Below, in pieces: positions 52,610-64,000 of a stretch of 64,000 bases of DNA. The notes beneath the pieces were generated by a model. It was not told the DNA's origin. It made no database searches and worked only from the letters and a program-made list of their open reading frames with translations. The translations under genes were made by a program, and so were the position numbers. Each line of letters opens with the position of its first letter. The first letter of the stretch is position 1. The stretch comes from Agarophyton chilense (Eukaryota > Rhodophyta > Florideophyceae > Gracilariales > Gracilariaceae), in NCBI GenBank assembly GCA_030374765.1, contig JARGXX010000113.1:682001-746000 (forward strand). Direction: 5' to 3'.

Positions 52610-55293
52610 TCCCCCCCCTTAACGGGCGCAGCTACCCCAGCTTAGGTAGTAAGCGCGGAAAATGCGGGGATGGTGAGCGCAAAAAGTAGTGGTAGACACA
52701 TCCAAAGCAGCTGGTACAGCTGAGACGTCAGGCCTGGCAGCAACAGCGGGTGCGATAAGGAAAGGCACTCACATCAGGCGCTGCTAAAAGGACGCAGAAG
52801 CTGGCAGAAGCGGGAACAACGGCGGAGGCGTGCACCTTGAGCTTTGAATGTGGAGAATTCTAAAAGCTGAGCTTGACGCCCAGGTTCCGAACTTGCACAC
52901 TGGAGCAGACTATGGAAAGGAACGCGAGCGCTAAGGCTCTAGAGCTGGCAAGTGCGATGGAATAAGCGCCGCAGGCCTAATTTTTCTAGTAGCGAGTACG
53001 GCGGAGAGCGGTGCGGCGGCGGTGATCGCGGTTCAGGAAAGTGGGGAAGTGGAGAGCGCGACCGAATCAAGTGCGGCAGCGGCGACGACGATACGGAATG
53101 CGGCAGTGGTCACGGCAGAGAGGCTAGCAGGGACCGCTGCGATAGCGGTGCACGCGAGAGCGATAAGTGCAGTAGACAACGGAAGCGTCTGGGGTAAGAG
53201 ACAGCGGCGGGTGCAGTGAACGAAACGTTCCGTTAAGGCGAATGACAGAAGCAGACTTTTGATATGCGACGGCATCATATGAGGCAGTCTTCGGACGCGA
53301 GCGGTGGCGGCAGCGGCTGCAGTTGTGGCTGGGGCGCAGAGTTTAGTGACTGGCGGCAGAGAATGTTGTAGAAACCTCTAGAAGGTTCCATAATGCAAGT
53401 GGAAACTGCTTTATGTAATAGACTTAAGCAGAGGCATCTAGAAGCTTCCATGAACCTTTACGTAGAAAATGAAAGAACTATCTTAGAACAAAATGGTGTG
53501 TCTAGAAAAACTTAGAAGTGCTTTAAAGCAATATTAAAAAAAGGAAAACCGAGAATGGGTCGAAGAAAACGAAGTCAAGTCAACACTGCACAGAAATATC
53601 CACGTTCAAGTGTACTTTAAACAATCATTGGTTATGAGCCCAGACGACAAACAGGGGTATTCTACTTATCGTCTACAAGTATACCGCAACTCGATGAGAA
53701 GTCTAATCACAATAAAAGACACTACCTGTCCCGAAATTCAGAATCGGGCAAAACAGGTTTAAAATCGTTCAAATCCGTCAAGAATTGAAGAGTACAGTAC
53801 AGAATTGTTCAGAATACAAATCGTAAAAGACTGAAAATTGTACGATAGTGTACAAAAACGTAACTGGTTGCTCAAATTCGTTGGAAATCAAAACCAGAAC
53901 TGATCAAAATCGTGGAGCAACCTTTCAGAAAAATTCAGAATTGTCCGAAAGCAGAATTTTTTCTTATATCCGATATTGAAAACCGTTCTTAGGGAAACGG
54001 AAAAAACTGCTAATCGCCATCAGCATGTATTTCAGAAAATATTGAATATGTGAGTGGAAAGCACTGACCCTCAACTTCACTTGTTCGTCGTCGTCGTCGC
54101 TTCACTATAGTACTGTTCTGTTACTGTATTGCTGTTTGACAGAATACTCGCGAAGCAAAACACATTAAATATGGGGAAAATTACAATGAAATTTTTAAAT
54201 CTCATTGAATATGACTTGTATTCATGGAAATTTAGAATGATGAATTAACTACAGAATAATAATTATTTGAACTCAATCTTACAAACAAACAAAAAAGCTA
54301 CCACAAATAAAAAAGTATAATAGATTTCAGTCTTTCAGAAGATGATAATTAAATCGTTTTGTCAAATCGCCTACGAAGAGAAGAACAGCATTGAACACGT
54401 TGTATAAATTGCCTGACTTCAAAGAAATGTAAAAACAGACTTACAAAAAAAAATGTATCGCAACATAGCTTAGGGAAAGCAATTCGACAAACAAACATGT
54501 TCCTGAACTAGAATATGTAAGAATCAGACTTCATTAACTGTGTGTTCAAAAATCAAAAGAGCAATATATTATGCTTATGTTTTGCAGTTTTCTAGAATCA
54601 TACGAAGTTTTTCAAATAAAAAAAATAGCAGAAAAACTAACAATTGAAGATTTGCAAGTCAGAATTCTACGAAGAATTCTGGAAAATTGTCTACTTCAAA
54701 AAAACAAAGATTTGTTTCAATGAAAACATGGAAAGAAGAACCCAGAACTTTTCAAAACCTCAATAATATTAGAGAAAAATATAAAGAGCTTTAGATTGTT
54801 GAACCAAATAGAGGAGCTCCAAAAATAATGTGGACAACAAAAACTCAGACTCTATAACAAGGCATCGAAATATGCAAAAAGACGGTCTGGTAACGTTTTA
54901 TTGGCTCAAATAGAAGATCCAAACAATTTAGAAACATGGAAACTGCAGTCAAGAGCATTGTTTTACATGAACTGCATATATAGGTGGTTTGTCTCCAACA
55001 GAGTACAAAAAATTGATATCCTTGCGATTATTGGACTTCTAAGTGAAACTAAAGCAACTTCAGAAAAAAGAAGTTTTATAATAATAAGAACAGAAAATTT
55101 CGGAAGGTAAGATTTAAAAAAACTGTATTTACTTCTTAAACAAGAATTTCAGCTAATATTTAAAATATTGCACAAATTGTTGAACGTGATTAAATCGTAC
55201 ACCTTCAGGAGAGGTCATCCAGAATAATTTGAGCGCATAACAGGAAAACTTTTTCAATATTCGTAGGGAATGATCTACATCTCGCTTCAAATC
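52610..55293. other. No gene recognised; GC-rich then AT-rich
   Basis: 52.6-53.3 kb is purine- and GC-rich (GCGGCGG, GCGGTGG runs) with only repeat-driven Gly/Arg/Ser frames. From 53.4 kb on it is AT-rich, with many scattered TCAGAAT/CAGAATT words between about 53.7 and 54.0 kb suggesting a decayed short repeat. The frame at 54901-55110 has no motif. Confidence 0.4.
53377..53455. promoter_or_regulatory. Two heat-shock-element-like palindromes
   Basis: TCTAGAAGGTTCCA (53377-53390) and TCTAGAAGCTTCCATGAA (53437-53454) both contain AGAAnnTTCC, the core of the heat-shock factor site, 60 bp apart. No adjoining gene is recognised, so a function is speculative. Confidence 0.25.
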
Positions 55294-55840
55294 TGTGGTA
55301 TAAACCGATACGGTAGCGAAGGGGTGTAAGACCAGACGGTTATAGGAAGCACGCAATGGGCTCGATCTAGGACGAGGAAACTGAGGATACCTGTAAGGTG
55401 TGAAAGCACCAGCCATTTAAAGGCGCAGGAGTACCAGCGAGCTAACTCAAACCACGTTGGAGGATGATTATGCACAGCTCACACGGGCCTGGAAAACCGT
55501 GAGGACACTAGGCTAACCTTCATGGTCGACTGTAGAGTCCAAAACAGATAAAAGTAGTCTATTAGGTGCTTTTATTTACGATAGAGACAGGGGTGGCCAT
55601 GCTTGGTGAAGATATATCCCACCAGCCCCCGGCATGCAGTGGTGCTCCTCGCCCCGTGGCCACCTGAATGTGCCCTTGAGTTGTCCCTCTCTATCTACTT
55701 ACTCTTATCTAAATAATACTAAATTAGTGAAAAGCTAAGCTAATGGCTAACTAAGCCACTGTAGTACACGGTGCATAAAGAATTCATCCAGTTCCACCAC
55801 GTGGCATAATTACATCACCGGTGCAGCTCACTATAATACA
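55294..55840 (+). repeat. Solo LTR, second copy of the 21.2-kb repeat
   Basis: 547 bp, TGTGGTATAAACC to ATAATACA, collinear with 21227-21778 throughout; shared blocks include GGCCATGCTTGGTGAAGATA and CCACTGTAGTACACGG. Flanks AAATC and AAAGA agree at only three of five bases, so no clean target duplication remains. No coding region of an element adjoins it. Confidence 0.8.
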
Positions 55841-56200
55841 AAAGACTACAAAAGCCTGGAAAATAAATATTTTATTTCTGCTGCCACACAGAAAACCTAT
55901 TATGTATGGTGTGCAAGACTGGTATATATACTGAAGAATCCGTTTTAAAGCGAATATTAAAAGAGACACTGCTATTAGAATGGCGACAGGACTAAAACAA
56001 AAAAGAGAATTGATGGCAATAAAATGTTCCGAAAAAAATGGTTCAGAAGTCATTCAAACCTGTTAAAGATTTTGAATCAAATCTGGAATTCAAACACGCA
56101 GACTTCTGTGGTTCTGTGAAAACTCGGTCAAAAAGAGGAAATAATTTATCACGTTTACATATGATTTCTATAGCAAATAGATTGTTTAATGTTTTAAAAA
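55841..56200. other. Spacer between solo LTR and E3
   Basis: AT-rich, no gene recognised; the E3 LTR begins at 56201. Confidence 0.5.
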
Positions 56201-56994
56201 TGAAGTGCAACCCTCGTGAGGGCCGTTTTCCAGGACTTGGTTGTTTTTCCGCCTCGGGCGATACTTGTGAGATCTATGAGTAATACCGCTACTAGCGGGC
56301 TGGCGTAGCCAGGTGTATACGCGTTGTACGCGAAGTGCACCGGCGGCCGTGCGCCGTGGCCCCGATTCGGGTGTGACTTACCCACGTGTAGCACGGGTGG
56401 CCCAGGACAGGTTGGCACAGCATAGCTGGATATTTCTCTATTTATTTAGCTTTATTACACTAGGTTAGGGAGCTCTCTACAGTAGTCTACACTATATAGT
56501 GCCAGGGCGATCTCGCTCTGACACTCAGTAAACCTCCCCAACCAGGGTTCTTGGCTCTAAGTCTTTTTCCGCTTTCGCGAGTCTTCCACACTCTACCGAA
56601 GTGAAGCCGCGTTACTAACGGTAGACTTATCCACCCTGCGTCAACAGGAGACTCACCGCTGTTAGCGTGTATATCTTTCATACCACTGCCGTGTTCTCGC
56701 CCCAGTATTGGGTTTGCTACATATTTCTTTTGGCTCTCGTGGCCCATGCCCCCGATCGCCCCCACTGGGTGGTCCCCCCTTTATCACTTGCCCACTCCCG
56801 TGGAATACAGCTCATACCTGGTCTGCTCCCTTCTAGCATCCCGCACTCTCCCCGCTTGGCGTGCCGGTGAACCTCGGCCTTACACCCCGACTTAGTCGTG
56901 TTCACTCCGGAGAGGCTCCGTCGCCGTGCTACCCTCCTTGGAGGAAGACTCGGACATCTTCGTGTGTTTCCGCCGCCCTTGGCGTTGCACTACA
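56201..56994 (+). repeat. 5' LTR of E3
   Basis: 794 bp from TGAAGTGC to GCACTACA. The start (TGAAG) and end (TACA) agree with the E2 LTR, but the body has diverged. A TATA-like CTATATAG at about 56491-56498 could be the element promoter. The 3' partner is not in the window, so the left edge is inferred from termini and comparison with E2. Confidence 0.75.
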
Positions 56995-56997
56995 AAC

Positions 56998-57015
56998 TGG
57001 TCTCCCGACTTAGAA
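56998..57015 (+). other. Primer-binding site of E3
   Basis: TGGTCTCCCGACTTAGAA, three bases after the LTR end; identical in E1 and E2. Confidence 0.85.
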
Positions 57016-57154
57016 GGCTAGGGGGACCTGGTTTGGTTGTTTTTCACATTGCTGTGCTGTCTTCTCTCGTCGAGATCTGCTTTCCAATTTCTTGGTTTGG
57101 ACCCACTTGGTGGAAACTTTTGTTGTCCTTTTCTTAGTGGTCAACGCTACAACC

Positions 57155-57805
57155 ATGTCACGACTACCGTCGGAAGCGGAACCCGCGATCACGCGGAGCC
57201 GTTCCGTCAATGACGTGGTGCCTGCGGACCCTGGAAGGGTTCCCCCGCCGTTACCTCAAGCCGGTCCGAAAGGCAAGAGTAAGGGGTCGAACTCCTCCAA
57301 GAACAACAAGCTACCGCCTAAGGCGTCGAAGAATGGACCCAATTCTGGTGCTGGACCGGCCCCTGCCGTGGATGACCCGGCTCCTGCCGACAAAAAGGCC
57401 CAGAAAAACGAGTTCCACATCGACACCAACTCAAGTGTGAGGCAGCAGATCCGCGTAATGCGGGAAGCGCACAATGCCTTCGTGGAAGAGTTCGAAGCCC
57501 TGCGTTCCAGGTGTGATGGCTCTTCTATGAAGGAAGTGGTTGACGACCTCCGCTTGTGGCGGGCGGACGTCAACACCCTGTTGGAATGTTTTGGTGGTCC
57601 CGCCGCTTACGTGGAAGGTGTCGAGACCCGATTCAATCGTGTTAGCGCCCGTCTCCAGACGTTAGAGCAAACCATCTTGATGGAAGACGTCCCGGAGAAG
57701 CCGGTTGCTGTGTCGCACCAAGCGAAACACGAGAGGAAAAGGGACGATACCCGCCGTCGGCGTGGAAAGCGTGACAGAGATGACTCGGACTCGTCGAACT
57801 CCTGA
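57155..57805 (+). CDS. gag: E3 Gag part 1, 216 residues
   Basis: Starts at ATG 57155 (MSRLPSEAEPAITRSRS, like the TRSRS start of E2) and ends with TGA 57803-57805. Pro/Lys-rich N-terminus; a coiled coil (VRQQIRVMREAHNAFVEEF); the block shared with E2 (DLRLWRADVNTLLECFG); a second helix (VETRFNRVSARLQTLEQT); and a basic Ser/Asp-rich end (KRDRDDSDSSNS). The stop after SNS is at the same aligned position as the TAA in E2, and the same frame continues without a break into part 2. Confidence 0.85.
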   Translation: MSRLPSEAEPAITRSRSVNDVVPADPGRVPPPLPQAGPKGKSKGSNSSKNNKLPPKASKNGPNSGAGPAPAVDDPAPADKKAQKNEFHIDTNSSVRQQIRVMREAHNAFVEEFEALRSRCDGSSMKEVVDDLRLWRADVNTLLECFGGPAAYVEGVETRFNRVSARLQTLEQTILMEDVPEKPVAVSHQAKHERKRDDTRRRRGKRDRDDSDSSNS

Positions 57806-59284
57806 CGGTCGTCGCGTGGCTCTCACCATTCAAATGGGTCGGACTCGTCAGATTCGTCTTCTGACGATGGCCATCGCATGCGTTCATCCCGTTCTAAACG
57901 GTCGTCTGCCACCCAAGGTGTGATCCGCGCCCGCGAGAAGGGAAGGAATCACTCCGGGTTGAAGGAGCTGAAATGCACCTACCCCCTGTACAAGAAGTTG
58001 GTTTCTTACCGATACTTTTGGCTAGAGAACTCCTCTTTGGATCGCACGCCCCGTGGCACGGGTAGAGTGAAGGATTGCATAAATCGTATGCAACTGTCCC
58101 TCAGGAACCAGAGCTTTTCTGGAGAAGACCCCATTTTGGTGTTGGATTTCCTTGCGAGGTTCGTCGCCGAAGCGGATACTCTCGGTATGACCGAAGGACA
58201 GGCGTTTATTTCACTCCTGTACTTTATGAAAGGCCTCGCCGAGGATCAATACAACTCTGTAAGAGGTTCGTCTAGAGCCTCCGAAGGAGGGGTAACCTGC
58301 TGGCCAGAAGCAGTACAATACCTCTTGAGGTCCTACGTCACTAATCACGCGATTCAGTCGGCCATTCTCGCTCTTCGCGATACGCGCCAGAAGTCTGGAG
58401 AAACGGAAACCGAATTCTCGGTGGGGCTGAACAAGGCTTTCCACCGTAGTGGGAACGTCCACTCCGCCGGAGAGCGCTGCACCATGTTCATCGATGGACT
58501 GGACCCCGCTATCCGAACACTCGTGGCCCGTTACCGGGAAGACCGAAGGAAGACCACGTATCTGGAGTTGGTCCAACACGCGCAAGCGGAAGGTGACGCT
58601 TTAAGAGCTCGTGCCCCCGGACACAGGTCGCGAACCGCCAAGGCGTTGGTGATGGAAACGAAGTCGCCATCCCTATCGTTGGTTGCGATTGACCGCCCCC
58701 AACAGGAGTACGACAATGTACACTTCGCCCGAAGCGATATCCATTCGGTCCCGACAACCGAACTACCGTCTACGACGGACGACTCATATGACACGGCCCA
58801 GGATGGACCCCAGCTGTACGCAGACTCTCCCCGTGTTCACGGACCTCGCATCCCGTATTCAAACGGTGCGCTCCGACAGAGTCGCCCTGGATGGAAGGAT
58901 ACCCGCCAAGCAGTGAAGTTCACGGATGCTCGCTCCGGTTTGCAGCCCTCACGCCCGGGACTCATGTGCCACATATGCTACCAACACGTTCACATTTCAC
59001 CGGACTGTATCCTCACCATGAGGGAAGTAGCCCGAGTAATCGGTAATTATGAGGCGTTGACCCCAGTGGAAAAGCGGATTGTTCCGATGACGTCGTATCT
59101 TCGAGCGAAGATCGATTTTCCACGGAGTATTCCGGAGGCAAATCCGCGCAATGCGTTGCTTTACCCTGCCGAGCAGGCTCCCGACCACCGCCCCGTTCCT
59201 TTAAACCCCGCCGCTGGCGCCCCATTGCTAGTGGTTTAGGATTCTGAGGCCCCGCCCCAGGCGGATGGGACTCAGGAAAACTGA
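57806..59284 (+). pseudogene. gag: E3 Gag part 2: capsid-like domain and zinc knuckle
   Basis: In frame after the TGA at 57803. Ser/Asp-rich linker, RSSRSKRSSAT, the capsid-like helical domain (NRMQLSLRNQSFSGEDPILVLDFL..., EGGVTCWPEAVQYLLRSY, CTMFIDGLDPAIRTLVARY) and a zinc knuckle with an irregular middle (CHICYQHVHISPDC, Val where Gly is usual). A TAG at 59237-59239 interrupts the last residues, where E2 has a Glu codon; the frame then runs on as DSEAPPQADGTQEN to TGA 59282-59284, aligned with the Gag end of E2. Confidence 0.9.
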
Positions 59285-59309
59285 TTTCGGGAGTCTCCCC
59301 TTCGGGAGA
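59273..59309 (+). promoter_or_regulatory. Probable -1 ribosomal frameshift signal, Gag to protease (E3)
   Basis: The Gag frame reads CAG GAA AAC TGA at 59273-59284; the protease frame is -1 and open from 59248. The hairpin TCTCCC-CTTC-GGGAGA at 59294-59309 is identical to that of E2 at equal spacing. The slippery run differs by one base from a canonical G-GGA-AAC, so this copy may shift poorly. Confidence 0.6.
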
Positions 59310-59322
59310 GGCGTCCCCAACA

Positions 59323-60414
59323 GTGAGGTTGACGACGCCCGAGGCGTCTCCGCCTCGCTCCCCGGTCACAATCCTCACGAGGAAACAGGCCGTCTCAGAC
59401 GTGGACTCTGAACACTTTTGTGTTCTACGTCGACCGTGGAAACGTGTTCTTAACCGCCGGTTCCCGGATAGAGTCTTAGTAATGGCCAAGCGCAATTACA
59501 AGGTGTATGCCGACCTTGGCCTTTCTACCCAGTTTATTGTTCCAGTCCTTACTGTTTTGGACACAGGTGCTGGTCCGAATTTCATCGTGGAGTCTCTGCT
59601 GCCCCCGCCCTTGCGGTCTCAGATCCGCCTTGGCGTGGCGCCCGACGTCGCGGACGCGAATAACAACCCGTTGTCAACGGTTGGAACCGTCGCTCTCGTC
59701 GTTCGCTTGGGCTCCTTCGTGGTGAAACTCGACTTTAATGTATGCCGGAAATTGGCTGCCCCCATCATCTTGGGATGTGACTTCTGTGACAGATTCGTTG
59801 ACGCCATAAGGCCCCGCTTAAAGCGTGTTGAGATGGAAGACGGCTCGTCGGTCCCGATTGTCCGTCGTCCGCTGCGGCGTGCCTCTAAAAAGCACGTACC
59901 GCTCCCTGCCGCGCAGGAACCTCCACCCGCTTCTCGGGAGTCTACCAAGCTCAGCGTGGCTGCGTCTGTCCGAATCCCGCCAGAGTCCCAAGTATGGGTG
60001 CGTGTCACTTCCCGTCAACACGGTTTACGAGTCATTCAGCCTCTCTCATCTCTGTACGATGGATATCAACTCGCCGTGGCGAATGGAGTCGCGCAGATTG
60101 TCCCAGACAAGCCGTTCACCGTGTTCGTTGCCAATCTGGGCTCCACCCCCCAGTCACTGGTGAAAACCCAAGTTATTGGATCGGTAATGCCTCACCCCAC
60201 CGCGATGGTCCCCACTAGGCTGACCGCTGCCGAAGTCCTCGGTCTCGTTCACTCTAAGGAGTGGGAGGAAGCTGCCGTCCAATCACCGAATGATTCGGAA
60301 TCGCAACCTGCCGAAACAGAAAAGAAGCCCGTTCCGACGAGTTACGACCGGGTATACCCCGTGAAAGAACTCGAGGAACTCGACCTCGGTCATGTACCGG
60401 AGTCACACCCTTAA
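59323..60414 (+). pseudogene. E3 aspartic protease and RT linker
   Basis: Contains VLDTGAGPNF (active-site loop with Asp) and IILGCDFCDRFVD, then the linker SRQHGLRVIQPLSSLYDGYQLAVANG homologous to the start of E2 Pol, all in one frame. It is open upstream to 59248, so no ATG is needed if it is made by frameshifting. A TAA at 60412-60414 (ESHP then stop) stands where E2 has Arg in SHRDRLRGML; the same frame resumes as Pol. A single-base lesion is the likely cause. Confidence 0.9.
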
Positions 60415-60426
60415 AGTCTGCGTAAG

Positions 60427-62982
60427 ATGTTACGGGAGTTTACCACAATGTGGGATGGCTCTCTTGGTGAGATAAATACAACGGAACACCGGATAGATTT
60501 ATTGCCGAACACCCGACCGGTGGCTCAACACCCTTACAGGGCAGGCCCCAAGGCTCGAGAAGTGGAACAGTTCCAAGTGGACAAAATGCCCCGAGCTGGA
60601 GTGATCGAACCGGCTCAGTCGCCGCGTGCATCCCCAGTGGTACTGGCTCCGAAACCCGATGGGTCCTGGCGCTTTTGCATCGACTACCGTCGCTTGAATG
60701 ATGTTACCGTCAAGGACGTGTATCCGATCCCACGAATGGATGAGTACATCGACTCTCTCGGCACTGCTACCGTGTTCACGGCTTTGGACGCCAATTGGGG
60801 ATATTGGCAGGTTCCCGTTAGGGAGGAGGACCAAGATAAGACTGCATTTATCTATCACTCGGGACTCTACCGTTTCAAACGGATGCCTTTTGGTCTAACC
60901 AATGCTCCCGCTACCTTTCAGCGTGCTATCGACATTTTGTTGGCCCGCTTTAAGTGGTGTACTTGCCTTGTCTATTTGGACGATATCATTGTATTCTCAG
61001 ACAATCTGGATGACCATCTCACCCATGTCAGGGACACAATGACCACGCTACGTGATGCTGGAATAACCCTCAAACTGAGGAAATGTGAGTTCTTTACCGA
61101 TACTGTGAAGTATCTCGGGCACATTATCCGTCCTAGACGTGTAATGATCGAGGAAGCTCGAGTGAGGTCCCTTCACAAGGCGAAAGAACCCGCTACCCAG
61201 ACGGAACTGCGCTCCTTTCTAGGATTGGTCAACGTCTACCGACGGTTTATCCCTAACTTCGCTGACATCGCGGCCCCCTTGAACGCGCTTCTGCGGAAAG
61301 GTCAACAACCTAAACTGGACCCCTTTACGTCCGCCCAGACGGATGCTTTTAACTCCCTTAGGAAGGCTGTCACATCAGCACCGATTCTATCGCTACCGAA
61401 ACCCGGACTACCGTTTTCCGTGGACACGGACTCTAGCGACTACCAGGTAGGCTGTGCGCTCTTTCAAACTACTCCCGAAGGAGAACGCACACCCATTGGG
61501 TACTCGTCACGCTCGCTCAATGTCCACGAGCGGAACTACTCCGTGTCGGAGAAGGAGTGCCTCGCAGTTGTGTGGGCCCTCTCTACACTCCGGCCCTACC
61601 TCATGGGTGTGCACTTTACCGTTTACACGGATCACTCGTCCCTGCGATGGCTCATGACCATCTCGGAGCCGTCAGGCCGCTTAATGCGTTGGAGACTCCG
61701 CCTCGCGGAATATGATTTTGAAGTGATCTACAAGAAGGGCACTCAGAACGCGCAAGCGGACGCGCTCTCGCGTTTATCCACGAATGGGGAAGCTCTAGCC
61801 GTCGATGATGAGGATATACCTTGCTTCGTCGTAGACGATGGAACACCGGGGGACCCGGATTGGTTACACGATAAATGGAACGAAAGCCCGGAATCGGATG
61901 ATGATATTGACGCATTGCTCGTCTCGGACGATTCAGAGAAACCCCCGCCGGGTAATTTTGTGCCGATACCCCCGGATGAGATGGTCAGAGAACAGCAGGG
62001 TGACCCCTTCTGTACGAAGATTCGCGCCTGGCTTAATGGCGGTGCACAACTCCCTTTCGAGGTGAACGATCTTGGATACCTCGTCAGGACGGTTCAGTCA
62101 TCCCCACAAGTCGTGGTGCCGCATACTCTACAGTCTAGAGTTTTGCATCTATCGCACCATGCGAAACTTGGTGGACACGTCGGTGGACGGAGGCTCTACC
62201 TCACTTTGCGAAGGAATTTCTACTGGCCCGCCATGGCGGTGGATTGCTACGCAACGGTGCGGTTTTGTACCGAATGTGCTAAGAATCGGGTGAAAATTCG
62301 CAAGTACTCAACGAAGTTGAAACTATTCCCGGCACGGGCTCCTCTCGAGTTTGTCGCCATTGACATCCTCGGTAAGCTCCTCACCACACGACGTGGACAT
62401 AAGTTTTTACTCGTTATCACGGATCGTTTCTCAAAACTGGTTCGGACCGTACCTCCACGGAAGATGTCCGCTTTCACGGTTGCACAAGCATTTGTAACCC
62501 ATTGGGTATTCGTCTACGGCCCGCCGGTTAATCTTCTATCCGATAACGGAAAACAGTTCGCATCGCGATTCTTCGAGGACGTGTGCAGGATTCTTGACAT
62601 CAAGAACCTGCTCAGAACGACCTATCACCCCCAGTGTAATGGGCACGTGGAGCGGTTTAACCGAACGCTATTAGCGTCTCTCCGTTCTTACGTGGCCGAC
62701 CACCCAAAGACATGGGATTTATATACCGACGCCTTGACGTTCGCGTACAATACGCAGGTACACCGTACTACGGGCTTGACTCCATTCGAACTGGTCTTGT
62801 CCCGCCCTCCGCCTGCTGTCGCGTTAGAACCCCAGCCTACGCTGGATGCGTTCCCTTCCGTGAAGGATTATCGCCACAGGTGGAAAGAGTGGCTTACGGA
62901 GCTGATCCCGGTCGCCCGAAGCTCGATGGCTCGTGCCCAAGCCGCTTACAAGCGTGATTTCGACTCTCGCGTACGCGGTTAG
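60427..62982 (+). pseudogene. pol: E3 Pol: reverse transcriptase, RNase H, integrase
   Basis: 851 codons in the protease frame, bounded by the TAA at 60412 and a TAG at 62980-62982. RT: FCIDYRRLNDVT, MPFGLTNAPATFQR and VYLDDIIVFS (active-site YLDD at about residues 183-186). RNase H: DTDSSD, YTDHSSLRWL, QADALSR. Integrase: His-His-Cys-Cys zinc site (HLSHHAKLGGH...CTEC), then Asp in AIDILGKL, Asp in LSDNGKQF and Glu in NGHVERFNR. All catalytic residues are present. Closely related to E2 Pol. Non-functional only because of the two flanking stops. Confidence 0.93.
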
Positions 62983-63666
62983 GCCCCGCCAATCAACGCC
63001 GGTGACTTCGTGTTCGTCCGTAAGGAGTACTGGAACCCTGAAAAGAAAAAGAAGCACAAGCTTTCTTCCGTCGCGGACGGTCCTTACAAGGTCATTTCGG
63101 TGAAAGACGACACCATCGTGGTGGAAATTGTCGACGCTCATGAGCGGATCTCCCGCGACCGCGTTGTACTCGCCCCGCCACCGACGTTGGAAGTAACCGA
63201 AATGGGTCAACAATCTTTCTCTGAGGATGATGGTGCTCGACACACAACAGTGGCTCAGCCCACTGCCGTGGTTTCCAGACCTTCTGCGTTACCACACCCT
63301 ACCCGGGGACTCTCTGACTTGCCGATCTTATCGGACCAAGGCCAGAATGGCCTCTCTTCTCTCACGCCACGGCGCGGTGTCTACCCCCGCCCGTTGGGCG
63401 TTTCAACCACTCCCCATGCCGCTCCGTCTCAGGAGGGGGAGGAGGCTCATAACTCTCGTCAAGAGACGGAAACCGCTTCGTCGCGTCATGACAACCGTGG
63501 TGCACGGACTCCTGGACACACCAGCAAGAACAACGGTGATCCGGACGTCCCGTCTACTGACGTGCCATCTCCGCATTTGCGCGCTACAGCCGTTGCTGAA
63601 CCCTCTATGGGAAGCGCCACCGCATCTGCGTCTGATCGCACTCCCCACGGGGACTCTACTCGATAG
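62983..63666 (+). pseudogene. E3 Pol C-terminal extension
   Basis: Same frame as Pol after the TAG at 62980. The GDFVFVRKEYWNPEKKKKHKLSSVADGPYKV segment is the SH3-like C-terminal integrase domain (GPY/F type), matching TYVFVRREYYNPRTDKRHKLSPVAEGPSWV of E2. A long Pro/Ser/Thr-rich linker follows to the TAG at 63664. The chromodomain expected beyond is not reached within the window. Confidence 0.85.
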
Positions 63667-64000
63667 GACGCACCACGTAGTGGAAACCCTCTCGCCGAAG
63701 CGAAACCGAAATCGTCGCAGTATGCTGTTCGCCCTCGCGATACTGGACTGGCTATTCCGTCGAGCGTTGACCCGCAGCCCGTGGGTCACGGTTCGTCGAC
63801 ACCAGCTACGCTGGAAAACTTAGAGCACGCCCTCGCAGGCCCCTCTAGGCCGAATCGATCGGAAGTGGTCGCTCGTACTGTACGGCAGGACACACCGGCT
63901 AAGCCGGGCAAGCACACCGTAGCAGACGGGAGATTCACACCCAGCACGCTTGATGCTGGTTCAGAACCCGCGCGCAGGGGCGGACGCACTCCGAGTGTCT

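Larger units (their letters stand above)
56201..64000 (+). mobile_element. E3: Ty3/gypsy element related to E2, 3' end outside the window
   Basis: 5' LTR, primer-binding site, Gag part 1, Gag part 2, -1 frameshift signal, protease and Pol in the same order and with the same protein blocks as E2, on the plus strand. Lesions are single-base: TAG at 59237, TAA at 60412 and TAG at 62980. Unlike E2, Gag part 2 and protease-Pol are otherwise each in one register. The chromodomain, any antisense frame and the 3' LTR would lie beyond 64000. Confidence 0.95.

Noticed and set aside
52438..52689. A second small cyclin-related gene starting at 52438
   Set aside because: The similarity is explained by the two arms of the inverted repeat; the sense arm lacks the start codon and the frame ends in unrelated low-complexity sequence.
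1..64000. CRISPR array, operons or other bacterial features
   Set aside because: No regularly spaced direct repeats; gene types and element types are all eukaryotic.

Overview
This is a repeat-dominated stretch of a eukaryotic nuclear genome. Only four host-type genes stand out: a secreted NLP (necrosis- and ethylene-inducing-like protein), a class I fructose-bisphosphate aldolase, an RWP-RK transcription factor and a mitotic cyclin. All four are uninterrupted reading frames, so the genome appears intron-poor. RWP-RK plus class I aldolase in an intron-poor, LTR-element-rich genome fits a red alga (florideophyte type) best. The NLP and the retroelement types would also fit an oomycete. The lineage is an inference, not something the sequence proves.

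Layout. 1-2.7 kb: NLP gene and flanks. 2.8-10.4 kb: a 7.6-kb unit bounded by ~210-bp terminal inverted repeats, with broken minus-strand frames (one FAR1-like); a 1.3-kb Tc1 element is inserted just inside its left repeat. 10.7-19.5 kb: an old, many-times broken Ty3/gypsy chromovirus, E1 (minus strand). 21.2-28.0 kb: a solo LTR, a Ty1/copia RT scrap and a decayed unrecognised coding locus. 28.3-30.25 kb: a copia gag scrap abutting part of an older gypsy element (E0). 30.26-41.63 kb: a young, complete 11.4-kb gypsy element, E2 (minus strand), inserted into the gag of E0, whose other part follows at 41.6-42.3 kb. 43.2-46.0 kb: aldolase and RWP-RK genes. 46-50.9 kb: AT-rich, no recognised gene. 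50.9-52.0 kb: cyclin (minus strand), followed upstream by an inverted-repeat copy of its own 5' coding region at 52.45-52.61 kb. 55.3-55.8 kb: a second solo LTR. 56.2 kb to the end: the 5' LTR, gag, protease and pol of a third gypsy element, E3 (plus strand), related to E2; it runs off the window.

How the parts work together. E1, E2 and E3 share an 18-nt primer-binding site. In E2 and E3, Gag is split by a stop codon at the same aligned place with the frame open beyond it, and Gag is followed by a -1 frameshift signal (slippery run plus a conserved hairpin) leading into protease-RT-RNase H-integrase. E2 also carries a 591-codon open frame on the opposite strand between its 3' LTR and pol, and E1 has a stop-riddled open frame in the same position and orientation. 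The antisense frame and the hairpin copy of the cyclin 5' end are the two best leads for something undescribed.
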